A stretch of DNA of 64,000 bases from Pristimantibacillus sp052113225. Its GTDB lineage: Bacteria; Bacillota; Bacilli; Paenibacillales; Paenibacillaceae. The translations under genes and the position numbers were made by a program. Each line of letters starts with the position of its first letter. The first letter of the stretch is position 1. Positions 16,681-25,827 of the stretch are shown here, piece after piece. A model generated the notes under the pieces. The model saw only the letters and a list, made by a program, of their open reading frames with translations, was not told the origin of the DNA and did no database searches. The stretch is taken from assembly GCF_052113225.1 (NCBI RefSeq), contig NZ_JBFRCT010000005.1:124001-188000 (forward strand), read 5' to 3'.

Positions 16681-16779
16681 AATATTACTCCTGTCTGGTT
16701 GTCATTCTGCATGGAGCAAGGCATTACCAAAGGGTAGTTGTAAATTGCCCTATTTGTCAATAGTTGTTGCATGCAGCCA

Positions 16780-16838
16780 GATTGTTGATGTTTTCGGCAA
16801 CAATCGCTATGTTGCTCGATATTGGCAATCGATATAAT
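16780..16838 (+). promoter_or_regulatory. Inverted repeat and -10 upstream of the GH3 gene
   Basis: GATTGTTG (16780-16787) and CAACAATC (16798-16805) form a perfect 8-bp inverted repeat with a 10-bp spacer, a candidate repressor operator. A consensus TATAAT lies at 16833-16838; its -35 is unclear. No regulator gene is adjacent. Confidence 0.4.
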
Positions 16839-16878
16839 GGTGAAAGAAGCAGAAATGATCCTATTGGAGGGTATCCGC

Positions 16879-19026
16879 GTGACTAAGATTACGGCACTAC
16901 TCGAGCAAATGACGCTGGAAGAAAAGATTTTTCAATTGATGCAGCTGACCCCGAATTTTTTAAGTGAAGATGATGCCAATCTGACAGGCCCGCTGGCTTG
17001 GATGGGTGTAACGGAGAGCATGGTGAATAATGTTGGCTCCGTGCTTAGCGCCGTTGGTGCCAAAGAAACGATTGCCCTGCAGAAAAAATATATGGAGAAC
17101 AGCCGACTTGGTATTCCACTTCTGTTAATGGCGGACATAATCCATGGCTACCGCACGATTTTCCCAGTTACGCTGGCGATTGCGAGCACTTGGGATATGG
17201 AGCTGGCAGAACGCAGTGCTGCTATCGCGGCAAAAGAATCAGCCGTCACCGGCATTCATGTGACGTTCGCGCCGATGGTGGACTTGGTTCGCGATCCACG
17301 CTGGGGCCGCGTGATGGAGTCGACGGGTGAAGATCCGTTCCTCAACAGCGAATATGCACGGGCATTCGTCCGTGGCTTCCAAGGGGAGGATCTCACTGGT
17401 GATATGGACCGGGTAGCTGCTTGCGTGAAGCACTTTGCAGCCTACGGTGCTGCCGAAGGCGGGCGTGATTACAACACGGTGAACATGTCGGAAAGACAGC
17501 TCCGTGAGTCTTATCTGCCAGCATACAAAGCTGCGCTTGATGAAGGCTGCGAGATGGTTATGACGGCTTTTAATACGGTGGATGGCATTCCGGCGACCGG
17601 CAACAAATGGCTGATGCGTAATCTGCTTCGTGATGAGTGGGGTTTTGACGGCATGCTCATCTCTGACTGGGGTGCAGTGAGTGAGATGATCCCTCATGGT
17701 GTTGCCGCAGACGGGGCGGAGGCTGCACAGAAGGCGATTGAAGCTGGCGTTGATATGGAAATGATGACGTCTAACTACGCGAATCATCTGAAGGAGCTCG
17801 TGGAAGCGGGGAAAGTTGACATCTCGCTTATCGATGAGTGTGTCCTTCGTGTCCTGAAGCTGAAGGACAAGTTGGGTCTCTTCGAGAACCCTTACCGCGC
17901 AGCTAGTGAAGAACGGGAAAAAGAAGTGCTGCTCTGCGATGAGCATCGTGCTGCTGCACGCGAGATTGCGGCGAAATCATGTGTCCTGCTGAAGAATGAG
18001 CAGGCTCTGCCGCTACGCAGCGGGCAAAAGCTGGCGCTCATCGGGCCTTTCGCTGAGAGCGGCGATATTCTTGGACCTTGGTCGATTTGGGGTAAGCAGG
18101 AGGAAGCGGTTCAGCTTCATGCTGGTTTATCCGCACGTACCGATCTGATTGCCACAGCCAAAGGCTGCGACATCGATTCTGGTTCGGAAGAGCAGCTCCA
18201 GGAAGCAGTCAACGTCGCAGCCGATGCTGACATCATCATCCTGGCACTTGGCGAAAGCTCTGAGATGAGCGGGGAAGCGGGAAGCCGCGGCGATATCCGT
18301 CTGCCGCAGGCTCAACTGAAGCTGATCCAGAAGCTGAAGCCGCTTGGCAAGCCGATGGTTGTTGTACTGTTCAACGGCAGACCGCTGGATCTGCATGGCG
18401 TTATCGAGGAGGTGGATGCACTTCTTGAAGCTTGGTTCCCTGGTACGGAAGGCGGCAATGCAATCGCAGACGTCCTGTTCGGTGATGTGAATCCATCGGG
18501 ACGTCTGACGATGTCATTCCCTTACTCGGTTGGTCAAGTACCTATTTACTATAACAACTACAATACGGGTCGTCCGCTCACCCCGCAGAATGCGAATGAG
18601 CGTTATGTTTCGAAGTATCTGGACATGCCAAATGCGCCTCTTCTGCCGTTTGGCTACGGCCTCAGCTATACAAGCTTCACGTACGGTGAAGTGAGTCTGT
18701 CGACAGACGAACTGCATGCTGAAGACACACTTCAAGTATCGGTTGAGGTAAGTAATACAGGCTCGGTTGCCGGGGAAGAGGTTGTTCAGCTGTATGTGCG
18801 TGATATTGCTGGTGAGGTTGTACGTCCACTTAAGGAGCTGAAGGGCTTCCGTAAGCTGCAATTGCAGCCTGGTGAGACGGTGAAGGTAACATTCTCAATT
18901 AACGAAGAGCAGCTTTGTTATTACCACACGGATCTGCAGCTGAAGAGTGATGCTGGCGAATTCCATGTCTTTGTTGGTCCTAACAGCCGCGATCTGGAAG
19001 CAAAGGCTTTCCGGTTTGTGAAATAA
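16879..19026 (+). CDS. Glycoside hydrolase family 3 beta-glucosidase-type enzyme
   Basis: A 715-residue, non-exported GH3 enzyme. The N-terminal TIM barrel includes DPRWGR and KHFAAYGAAEGGRDYN; the catalytic nucleophile is Asp263 in LISDWGA. The alpha/beta sandwich domain (about 380-550) and the C-terminal fibronectin-III-like domain (about 640-710) are complete, as in BglX. The GTG at 16879 has GGAGG seven bases upstream, which decides the start over upstream in-frame codons. The lack of a signal peptide suggests hydrolysis of imported oligosaccharides. It is a single-gene unit with its own terminator. Confidence 0.93.
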   Translation: MTKITALLEQMTLEEKIFQLMQLTPNFLSEDDANLTGPLAWMGVTESMVNNVGSVLSAVGAKETIALQKKYMENSRLGIPLLLMADIIHGYRTIFPVTLAIASTWDMELAERSAAIAAKESAVTGIHVTFAPMVDLVRDPRWGRVMESTGEDPFLNSEYARAFVRGFQGEDLTGDMDRVAACVKHFAAYGAAEGGRDYNTVNMSERQLRESYLPAYKAALDEGCEMVMTAFNTVDGIPATGNKWLMRNLLRDEWGFDGMLISDWGAVSEMIPHGVAADGAEAAQKAIEAGVDMEMMTSNYANHLKELVEAGKVDISLIDECVLRVLKLKDKLGLFENPYRAASEEREKEVLLCDEHRAAAREIAAKSCVLLKNEQALPLRSGQKLALIGPFAESGDILGPWSIWGKQEEAVQLHAGLSARTDLIATAKGCDIDSGSEEQLQEAVNVAADADIIILALGESSEMSGEAGSRGDIRLPQAQLKLIQKLKPLGKPMVVVLFNGRPLDLHGVIEEVDALLEAWFPGTEGGNAIADVLFGDVNPSGRLTMSFPYSVGQVPIYYNNYNTGRPLTPQNANERYVSKYLDMPNAPLLPFGYGLSYTSFTYGEVSLSTDELHAEDTLQVSVEVSNTGSVAGEEVVQLYVRDIAGEVVRPLKELKGFRKLQLQPGETVKVTFSINEEQLCYYHTDLQLKSDAGEFHVFVGPNSRDLEAKAFRFVK

Positions 19027-19040
19027 AAGTTTTTTCGAAA

Positions 19041-19078
19041 AAAGAACGAATCAGCCGGATGGCTGGTTCGTTCTTTTT
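19041..19078 (+). terminator. Intrinsic terminator of the GH3 gene
   Basis: AAGAACGAATCAGCC pairs with GGCTGGTTCGTTCTT (one G-U) followed by TTT. Confidence 0.9.
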
Positions 19079-19277
19079 AGTTGCTTAATGACCCTGTAGG
19101 ATCATGTCTCCTGCACAATAGCAGATCTGCTCCCTTATTAAGGGAATTATCTCCTTGGAACAAGGTAAAAGAAAGCATGGCTGGCTTTTTAGGACATTCT
19201 GCAAGCGATTCAAGAATGTATCCGCATTCATGACGGTTAAAGCCTGATTTCTGCGTTTATTTGAAATATTATCGCTG

Positions 19278-19306
19278 TTTACAGATAAGGGAGAGAGGAC
19301 TATGAT
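19278..19306 (+). promoter_or_regulatory. Promoter of the c-di-AMP riboswitch / kimA unit
   Basis: TTTACA (19278-19283), 17-bp spacer, TATGAT (19301-19306). Transcription would start near 19313, just before the riboswitch. Confidence 0.7.
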
Positions 19307-19330
19307 CAATTAGCAACTTCATATGTTCAT

Positions 19331-19551
19331 ATTCGCTGAGTTTCCGAAGTAGTCGGAAAGCAGGGGAACCAATTGCGATAACTGCCATTATAGTTACCGC
19401 CGGGGTGAATCAGCATAGCTGCCGTTCAGGCAGAGAGCTGTAGGGCGATTCTCTAGACGCCCGAATCCGTCAGCTAACCTTGTAAGCGTTGATAGAGAGG
19501 GTGAACTTCGGTTTTTTATGACCGCGGGAGGATACTCTGCGGTCTTTTTTT
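19331..19551 (+). promoter_or_regulatory. ydaO-type c-di-AMP riboswitch with terminator
   Basis: The conserved blocks of the ydaO/yuaA class appear in order: CGCTGAG (19334), GGGGAACC (19363-19370), GGGGTGAAT (19402-19410) and CCGAATCCGTCAGCTAACC (19461-19479). The expression platform is a terminator: GACCGC (19520-19525) pairs with GCGGTC (19539-19544) followed by seven T. Known members bind c-di-AMP and switch expression off. It sits in front of a KimA-type potassium importer, the textbook target. Confidence 0.93.
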
Positions 19552-19654
19552 CGTGTAAAAAAAAGCAAACATGGTTACATTAGCACTGACAAGTGATGAG
19601 TAGCCCGAGTATCCAAGCGTATGTTGTTTAACTTCATTGTTGGCGGTGACCTGT

Positions 19655-21481
19655 GTGTTTACTCTTATCAAAAGATTACTGATCGGGCGTCCCTTAAAGT
19701 CCACGGAATTAGGGGAACAGAAACTCATTAAGACAAAAGCGCTTGCGATCCTGTCTTCGGATGCTTTATCGTCCGTTGCTTACGGTCCTGAGCAAATTTT
19801 GTTAGTCTTGATGACCGTGAGCGCTGCGGCGTTTTGGTATTCCATTCCGATTGGTATCGGGGTGCTTGTCTTATTAACGGCACTTATTTTGTCTTACCGG
19901 CAAATTATATTTGCTTATCCGCATGGCGGCGGAGCCTATGTGGTGTCGAAGGAAAATCTCGGGGTATTCCCAGGGCTGATATCGGGCGGCTCCTTGCTGG
20001 TCGATTATATTCTGACGGTAGCAGTAAGTGTATCGGCGGGTACGGATGCGATTACTTCAGCATTTCCAAGCCTGCATACCCATACCGTGTTGATCGCCGT
20101 ATTTTTCGTCCTTTGTATCACCATATTGAACCTGCGGGGCGTGACCGAATCGGCATCGATCCTCGCATATCCTGTTTATTTATTCGTACTGGCGATTTTC
20201 ATTATGATTGGCGTCGGTGTATATAAAATCGCTTCAGGTGATGTATCACCTGAGCTGCATACATCCCTTGGCACACCGGTAGCGGGCATCAGCTTGTTCC
20301 TGCTGCTTCGGGCCTTTGCTTCGGGCAGCTCGGCCTTGACTGGGGTGGAAGCGATCTCGAATGCGATTCCTAACTTCAAGGATCCAGCGCCAAACAACGC
20401 TGCGAAAACCTTGCTGGCCATGGGCGCGCTGCTGTCAGTTCTGTTCGCTGGCATCGTCTTCCTTGCTTACTACTACGGTGTTGCACCAAGGGAAGATGTG
20501 ACGGTTACCTCGCAAATTGCAGAGAGTATATTTGGACGCGGCGTTATGTATTATTTTATCCAAGGCACAACGGCCTTGATCTTGATTCTGGCAGCGAATA
20601 CCGGCTACTCGGCGTTCCCGCTGCTTGCGGTTAACCTCGCGAAGGATAAGTTCATTCCGCGAATGTTTACGGTCCGCGGTGACCGTCTTGGTTATTCGAA
20701 CGGTATTATCAGCCTTGGTATCTTGTCTATCATTCTGATTATAGCTTTCCAAGGAAAGACGGAGCACTTGATTCCACTGTATGCGGTTGGTGTATTCGTA
20801 CCGTTCACCTTGTCGCAGACGGGTATGTTGGTGAAATGGATCCGTCAGCGGCCAAAAGGCTGGGTTCCCAAGTTTATTATTAACTCGATTGGTGCACTGA
20901 TTAGCTTTATCGTATCGATGATGTTCTTCTTGACCAAGTTCGAGCAGGTATGGTCGATTCTGATTTTCCTGCCATTGATTATCTTCGTCTTCCACCGGAT
21001 TAAGAAGCATTACGAGGCTGTTGGCGAACAGCTGCGACTGGCGACCTGCGAGCCTGTAGTCCCCATTGAAGGCAATGTTATGATATTACCGGTGGCTGGT
21101 ATAACGCATGTCGTGGAGCACTCCATTCTATATGCGAAGTCCTTGAAGGCAGAGCAGATTATTGCTGTATACGTCCCGTTCGAGAAAGAGGATGAGACGA
21201 TCTTCGAGGAGAAGTGGAAGAAATTCCAGCCGGACGTCAGACTGGTGACGCTGCATTCGCCCTATCGTTCGATAACGAGTCCACTCTTCAAGTTTATTGA
21301 TACGGTGCAGCGCAAGGCCAGCGAGAACCATTACCAGGTAACGGTCATTATTCCGCAGTTTATTCCGAAGAAGGGCTGGCAGAACATTTTGCATAACCAA
21401 ACGAGCTTAATGCTCCGTACCCAGCTTCTTTACCGCAAGGATGTCGTGATTACAACCGTGCCTTACCATTTGAAAAAATAA
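19655..21481 (+). CDS. kimA: KimA/YdaO-type potassium importer (APC superfamily)
   Basis: A 608-residue membrane protein with about twelve helices and a C-terminal cytoplasmic domain of about 150 residues. The start VFTLIKRLLIGRPLKSTELGEQKL and ALAILSSDALSSVAYGPEQIL are typical of KimA, a high-affinity potassium symporter. The GTG at 19655 is preferred (GGTGA upstream and alignment to KimA N-termini) over the in-frame TTG at 19637. The c-di-AMP riboswitch upstream and inhibition of KimA by c-di-AMP fit potassium homeostasis. Confidence 0.92.
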   Translation: MFTLIKRLLIGRPLKSTELGEQKLIKTKALAILSSDALSSVAYGPEQILLVLMTVSAAAFWYSIPIGIGVLVLLTALILSYRQIIFAYPHGGGAYVVSKENLGVFPGLISGGSLLVDYILTVAVSVSAGTDAITSAFPSLHTHTVLIAVFFVLCITILNLRGVTESASILAYPVYLFVLAIFIMIGVGVYKIASGDVSPELHTSLGTPVAGISLFLLLRAFASGSSALTGVEAISNAIPNFKDPAPNNAAKTLLAMGALLSVLFAGIVFLAYYYGVAPREDVTVTSQIAESIFGRGVMYYFIQGTTALILILAANTGYSAFPLLAVNLAKDKFIPRMFTVRGDRLGYSNGIISLGILSIILIIAFQGKTEHLIPLYAVGVFVPFTLSQTGMLVKWIRQRPKGWVPKFIINSIGALISFIVSMMFFLTKFEQVWSILIFLPLIIFVFHRIKKHYEAVGEQLRLATCEPVVPIEGNVMILPVAGITHVVEHSILYAKSLKAEQIIAVYVPFEKEDETIFEEKWKKFQPDVRLVTLHSPYRSITSPLFKFIDTVQRKASENHYQVTVIIPQFIPKKGWQNILHNQTSLMLRTQLLYRKDVVITTVPYHLKK

Positions 21482-21482
21482 C

Positions 21483-21525
21483 AAAAAGCCTTAGCCTCCG
21501 GATTTCCGGGGCTAAGGCTTTTTTT
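21483..21525. terminator. Bidirectional terminator between kimA and the Lrp-type gene
   Basis: AAAAAGCCTTAGCC pairs with GGCTAAGGCTTTTT; A-run left, T-run right. Confidence 0.92.
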
Positions 21526-21532
21526 ATGCCTG

Positions 21533-21991
21533 TTATAGCTCTAACCCAGTGCCTTGCTTGAACCGTTTGATGACCATATGCGTGTTGACGTTGACGATGC
21601 CCTCCAGCACATAAATCTTCTTGAATAAGAAATGCTCCAGTGATTGCTCATCCTTCAGCAGGGCATGCATATGCAGGGAGCTGGGTCCGGTCATCTGGTA
21701 GATGCTGATCACCTCAGGCTCATCGGATAGCAGAGCGCCGGCCTGCTCAACGAATCGCGGCTCTACCTCAACCTCGAAGAACGCGGAGATCGTTTTGCCT
21801 AGCCGGGTAGTGTTCAGTCGTACGGTGAAATTCTCGATAATGCCGTTATCGACCATCCCGTCCACACGCTTCTGAATAGCCACCCTCGATAAATTCAGAT
21901 GCTCGCCGATCTTGGCATAGGACATCCGTCCATTGTCGTGCAGCAGTCGAATAATCTCCTGATCCGTCTCGTCCATATGAGGCAAATGCAT
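21533..21991 (-). CDS. Lrp/AsnC family transcriptional regulator
   Basis: A 152-residue feast/famine regulator: N-terminal helix-turn-helix (about 5-60; DETDQEIIRLLHDNGRMSYAKIGEHLNLSR) and a C-terminal ligand-binding RAM domain (about 70-145). It is divergent from the amidohydrolase-transporter-Rieske operon across a 324-bp region with inverted repeats, so it is the obvious candidate regulator. The effector of this family is usually an amino acid or a related small molecule. Confidence 0.9.
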   Translation of the reverse strand: MHLPHMDETDQEIIRLLHDNGRMSYAKIGEHLNLSRVAIQKRVDGMVDNGIIENFTVRLNTTRLGKTISAFFEVEVEPRFVEQAGALLSDEPEVISIYQMTGPSSLHMHALLKDEQSLEHFLFKKIYVLEGIVNVNTHMVIKRFKQGTGLEL

Positions 21992-22067
21992 AGGATCTCT
22001 CCTTCAACGGTCTATTTTTGCGAAATTTCACGTTACGGAACTTTGTGCTAGTTACATGTTAAGTATT

Positions 22068-22245
22068 GGTTTCGATTTTGATGGATTTTATGTCACTTAA
22101 TATAACACTAGTAACCATAATGGTCTATAGACGATTATCAATTAGGCCAAAAAAGCCCAAATCAGGTTACGATATGGTTGACGCTCCCTAGAGCCTCTCT
22201 TATACTAATGTCATAAAACATTACATAAAAATCGAAATCGAAACC
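22068..22245. promoter_or_regulatory. Distant inverted repeat in the Lrp/amidohydrolase intergenic region
   Basis: GGTTTCGATTT (22068-22078) and AAATCGAAACC (22235-22245) are perfect inverted copies 156 bp apart. Lrp-type octamers often bridge distant sites by wrapping DNA, so these may be operator halves. No clear consensus promoter was found in the 324-bp gap. Confidence 0.4.
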
Positions 22246-22315
22246 GATAAGCACCAAAATGGTTACGAATACTTCGAATACCAAGTCATTCAACTTACAT
22301 GAGGGTGTGATGGGC

Positions 22316-23701
22316 ATGAAAAGACAACTGATTCGTAACGGTACTGTCATGACGATGAATGATGAGATGCAGGTGATCCCGAATGGTTATGTTCTTCTGG
22401 AGGGGGACCACATTCAAGAGGTTGGAGAGTGGCCGTCAGACGGCTCGAAAGATGCGCTGCTAAGGCAGGTTGATTGCGTCATTGATGCAGCGGGTAAAGC
22501 GATCATTCCTGGTCTTGTGAACGGACACACTCATTTGTTTCAGACTTTTATTCGAGGAGTATCTGATGACTTGCCTCTCTCGCAGTGGCTGCGGCAGATC
22601 ATATGGCCGGCGTCCCTCGCAATGGAGGAAGAGGATTTCTATCTCGCTGCGATGATTGGCTGTATCGAGAATTTGAAATCCGGTGCGACTTATATCATGG
22701 ATCATCATTACGTTCACACTCACTCCGGCAATGATCATGGTGTTCTCAGAGCGATGGAGGAGTCGGGTATTCGGGGGCATATGGCAAGAGGTGGCGTTGA
22801 TCTTAGCTATGAGCCTCGTCTCAGAGAGTCTATAGAGGATATTTTCAATAACACGGATAAGCTTCTGGATCACTGGCAAGGAGCCGCTGATGGCCGGATC
22901 GCGATTGCAATGGGTCCCCTTAATTTGTATGGCTGCTCGGAAGAGTTCTTGAAGCAGGCGGCCAAATACAGCGAGCGGAATGGACTCATCACCCACATTC
23001 ATGTCGCGGAAACGAAGGATCAGATTGACAATACAATGGAACGTTTTGGCCTTCGTAATCTTGAACTGGTTGAAGCGGTTGGCATGCTTGGCCGGCATAC
23101 GCAGGTCGTGCATGGCATCTGGCTGAATGACGCAGAGCTGGATCTTCTTCAGAAGCATGATGCAACAGTTATTCATTGCCCAGTCTCCAATATGTATCTG
23201 GCTTCCGGGGTGGCGCGTGTTCCCGAGATGCTGGATAGAGGCATTAATGTCGCACTTGGTACTGACGGTCCGGGAAGCAACAACTGCCAGGATAATTTGG
23301 AGGTGCTCAAGTTTACAGCTTGTCTGCACAAGGTGGATCAGCTGGATTCAACTTTGCTGCCGCCGATGCAGGTGCTTGAGATGGCTACTCGTAATGGGGC
23401 CAAGGCAGTCGGGAGGGAGCAAGATCTGGGAAGCCTCGAACCAGGCAAGAAGGCAGATATTGTAATTATCGAATTGCAGAAAGCGCATATTGCACCAATC
23501 CACCGCGTTAGCTCGGCGATTGTGTATAACGCCAATGGCAATGACGTGGACTCCGTATTCGTGAACGGCGAGCTGGTTGTTCATCGCGGGAAATGCGTTC
23601 TGGTAGATGAAGAGGAGATTATTCGCAGGGCGCAGGCAAGAGTAGACTCGTTAAGGCGAAAGCTGAGCGCAGCGTTTCCCGTATTTGGCATCGTTCAATA
23701 A
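22316..23701 (+). CDS. Amidohydrolase (SsnA/TrzN-like deaminase or chlorohydrolase family)
   Basis: A 461-residue metal-dependent hydrolase of the subtype that includes guanine deaminase, S-adenosylhomocysteine deaminase and triazine hydrolases. Metal and active-site motifs are HTH (H71, H73), HIHVAET, HCPVSN and GTDGPGSNN. ATG at 22316 has GAGGGTG eight bases upstream; the ATG at 22310 is too close. It is the first gene of an operon with a nucleoside-type ABC transporter and a Rieske oxygenase, suggesting hydrolytic deamination, or removal of another ring substituent, of a nitrogen heterocycle. The exact substrate is unknown. Confidence 0.85.
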   Translation: MKRQLIRNGTVMTMNDEMQVIPNGYVLLEGDHIQEVGEWPSDGSKDALLRQVDCVIDAAGKAIIPGLVNGHTHLFQTFIRGVSDDLPLSQWLRQIIWPASLAMEEEDFYLAAMIGCIENLKSGATYIMDHHYVHTHSGNDHGVLRAMEESGIRGHMARGGVDLSYEPRLRESIEDIFNNTDKLLDHWQGAADGRIAIAMGPLNLYGCSEEFLKQAAKYSERNGLITHIHVAETKDQIDNTMERFGLRNLELVEAVGMLGRHTQVVHGIWLNDAELDLLQKHDATVIHCPVSNMYLASGVARVPEMLDRGINVALGTDGPGSNNCQDNLEVLKFTACLHKVDQLDSTLLPPMQVLEMATRNGAKAVGREQDLGSLEPGKKADIVIIELQKAHIAPIHRVSSAIVYNANGNDVDSVFVNGELVVHRGKCVLVDEEEIIRRAQARVDSLRRKLSAAFPVFGIVQ

Positions 23702-23723
23702 AGAGGGCGGAGGCTGGTCATAC

Positions 23724-24878
23724 ATGAAGGAAGCAAGAGGCAGTAATGAATCGATGGAGAAGTGGATCAAAGCGGTTGTTGAGATTGGCTTCTATGCCGG
23801 TGCGGTTATTGTCGCGCTGCTTGCTGGAGGACTGGTCATGGCGGCAGCAGGCGTATCACCGCTTGAAGCCTACCGGCTCATCTGGGATGGTGCCATCGGC
23901 GATGCGAACAGCGTCAGGGAAACGCTGATCAAAGCGACACCACTCTTATTCGCCGGCTTATGTTACACCTTTGCTTATCGCTGCGGGTTATTCAATATCG
24001 GGGCAGAAGGTCAAATTTACATCGGTGCCCTTACGGGTACGATGGCTGCTCTCTATATTCCGGGTTTGCCGGCTTATGCTCATCTGCCGCTTTGTATCGC
24101 AGCAGGGGCGGTTGGCGGCGCGATCTGGTCGGGCATCGCAGGGGCGCTCAAGATCTTCCGAGGAGCCAGCGAGATTATTAATACGATCATGCTGAACTAT
24201 ATGGGTATCTACCTTGTCAGCTACATGGTGACGGGTCCGATGCAGGACCCTTCCGGAACGCTGCCTCAGACTGCGAGACTGCCAGATTCGGCGCTGCTTG
24301 CAAAGCTGTTTGATTCCCGTCTGCATTATGGATTTGTGATCGCCGTTTTTCTTGCTTTTGTCTTGTATTTCATCTTGAACCGGACGGTATGGGGCTATGA
24401 GATCCGGTCGGTTGGCTTCAATAAACAAGCGACGAAGGTGATGGGTATTCCGGTGAACCGTAATGTGCTGCTTGTGATGATGTTAAGTGGTGCTATTGCC
24501 GGCGTAGGGGGTTATGTAGAAATTGCAGGTGTGCAGAACCGGCTGTTCCAGAATTTCTCGCCGGGGTTTGGCTACGACGGTATTGCAGTGGCACTTGTAG
24601 GTGGAGCTCATCCGCTTGGCAATATTGGCTCGGCCTTGTTGTTCGGAGGTCTAAGAAGCGGGGCGAATGCGATGCAGAGACTGACCGGCACATCGACTTC
24701 ACTCGTCTATGTCATTCAGGCAACCATTATTGTGCTTGTTGTCTGTAACCGCTATTGGTTCGGCGGACTGAAGAGAAGGCTTATTGCTTCCTTGTTAGAG
24801 AGGCTTGGAGGTAAAGAGCGGAAAGCGGCGTCGCCGTCTAAGGTCACACTTAGTCTAAATGATGGGGAGGGGAGCTAA
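23724..24878 (+). CDS. BMP-type (nucleoside) ABC transporter permease 1
   Basis: A 384-residue permease with about nine helices, of the RbsC/YufP-like family (FNIGAEGQIYIGAL motif, TIMLNYMGIYL, GYEIRSVGFNKQATKVMGI). This class forms heterodimeric channels importing nucleosides or related bases. GGAGG precedes ATG 23724. It starts 22 bp after the amidohydrolase and its stop abuts the next permease start. Confidence 0.9.
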   Translation: MKEARGSNESMEKWIKAVVEIGFYAGAVIVALLAGGLVMAAAGVSPLEAYRLIWDGAIGDANSVRETLIKATPLLFAGLCYTFAYRCGLFNIGAEGQIYIGALTGTMAALYIPGLPAYAHLPLCIAAGAVGGAIWSGIAGALKIFRGASEIINTIMLNYMGIYLVSYMVTGPMQDPSGTLPQTARLPDSALLAKLFDSRLHYGFVIAVFLAFVLYFILNRTVWGYEIRSVGFNKQATKVMGIPVNRNVLLVMMLSGAIAGVGGYVEIAGVQNRLFQNFSPGFGYDGIAVALVGGAHPLGNIGSALLFGGLRSGANAMQRLTGTSTSLVYVIQATIIVLVVCNRYWFGGLKRRLIASLLERLGGKERKAASPSKVTLSLNDGEGS

Positions 24879-25817
24879 ATGAGCGAGGAGGTCATCGTCA
24901 GTTATTTGGCTTCGGCCATTCGCTTATCTGTTCCACTGCTGCTTGCGGCAATCGGCATCCTGTTCATGTCACGGAGCGGCATTCTGAATATCGGGATGGA
25001 AGGAATGGTGCTCATCGGGGCATTAACGGGCGTGGTTGGTGCTTATTATCTGGGCAGTGCAGGTGCAGGAGTGCTGCTTGCGATTGTGATAACCGGCCTC
25101 GTTGGGCTGTTGTTTGGTTTTCTTGTCATTACGACAGGGGCAGATCAGGTCGTTATTGGAACGGCACTTAACTTGTTTGGCCTTGGCATCACGACCGTAT
25201 TCGGGAGAAGCCTTTTGGGACTTGGTCAAGAGGCGGTGCAGGTGAATGGCATTCCCAGCCTGCCGATTCCACTGCTTAAGGACATCCCCTATATTGGTGA
25301 AGCCTTGTTTGACCAGAATGTGCTGTCCTATGCTTCTTATCTGTTGATCCCGGTTGTGACGTTTATTTTCTACAAAACGAATTGGGGGCTGCAGGTAAGG
25401 GCGGTTGGTGAGAATCCTCTGGCGGCTGATACGCTTGGTGTTCGTGTCCATCGTACGAGGTATATGTGCTGTGTTATCGGAGGCATGCTGGCCGGTCTTG
25501 CAGGCTGCTCCTTGTCGCTTGGTATTCTGAATCAGTTCACGGAAAATATGGTGGCTGGACGAGGATTTATTGCACTGTCTGCAGTAATCTTCGGTAAATG
25601 GACGCCACTTGGCACGATGGGAGCCTCCCTCTTGTTTGGCGGGGCGGACGCGCTGCAGCTTCGTTTTCAGACGTTTGGCATTAAAATTCCGTACCAGTTC
25701 ATGCTGATGTTCCCTTATGTACTCACGATGGTTGCCCTCGCCTGGTTCTCTGGCAAGAGCAAGCAGCCGGCGGCTACCGCCGCTTCCTATAAAAGCCTCG
25801 CTGACCGCAGCAGTTAG
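24879..25817 (+). CDS. BMP-type (nucleoside) ABC transporter permease 2
   Basis: A 312-residue partner permease (YufQ-like) with the paired motif LNIGMEGMVLIGAL and WGLQVRAVGENPLAADTLGV. The ATG follows the stop of permease 1 with no gap and has GGGGAGGGGAG upstream, so the two are translationally coupled, as expected for a heterodimer. Confidence 0.9.
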   Translation: MSEEVIVSYLASAIRLSVPLLLAAIGILFMSRSGILNIGMEGMVLIGALTGVVGAYYLGSAGAGVLLAIVITGLVGLLFGFLVITTGADQVVIGTALNLFGLGITTVFGRSLLGLGQEAVQVNGIPSLPIPLLKDIPYIGEALFDQNVLSYASYLLIPVVTFIFYKTNWGLQVRAVGENPLAADTLGVRVHRTRYMCCVIGGMLAGLAGCSLSLGILNQFTENMVAGRGFIALSAVIFGKWTPLGTMGASLLFGGADALQLRFQTFGIKIPYQFMLMFPYVLTMVALAWFSGKSKQPAATAASYKSLADRSS

Positions 25818-25827
25818 GAGTGAAAAG

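Noticed and set aside
19085..19309. A 74-codon minus-strand open frame
   Set aside because: It covers the promoter of the c-di-AMP riboswitch, lacks a start signal and has no recognisable content.
22460..23329. A 289-codon minus-strand open frame
   Set aside because: Antisense to the amidohydrolase gene; no supporting signal.
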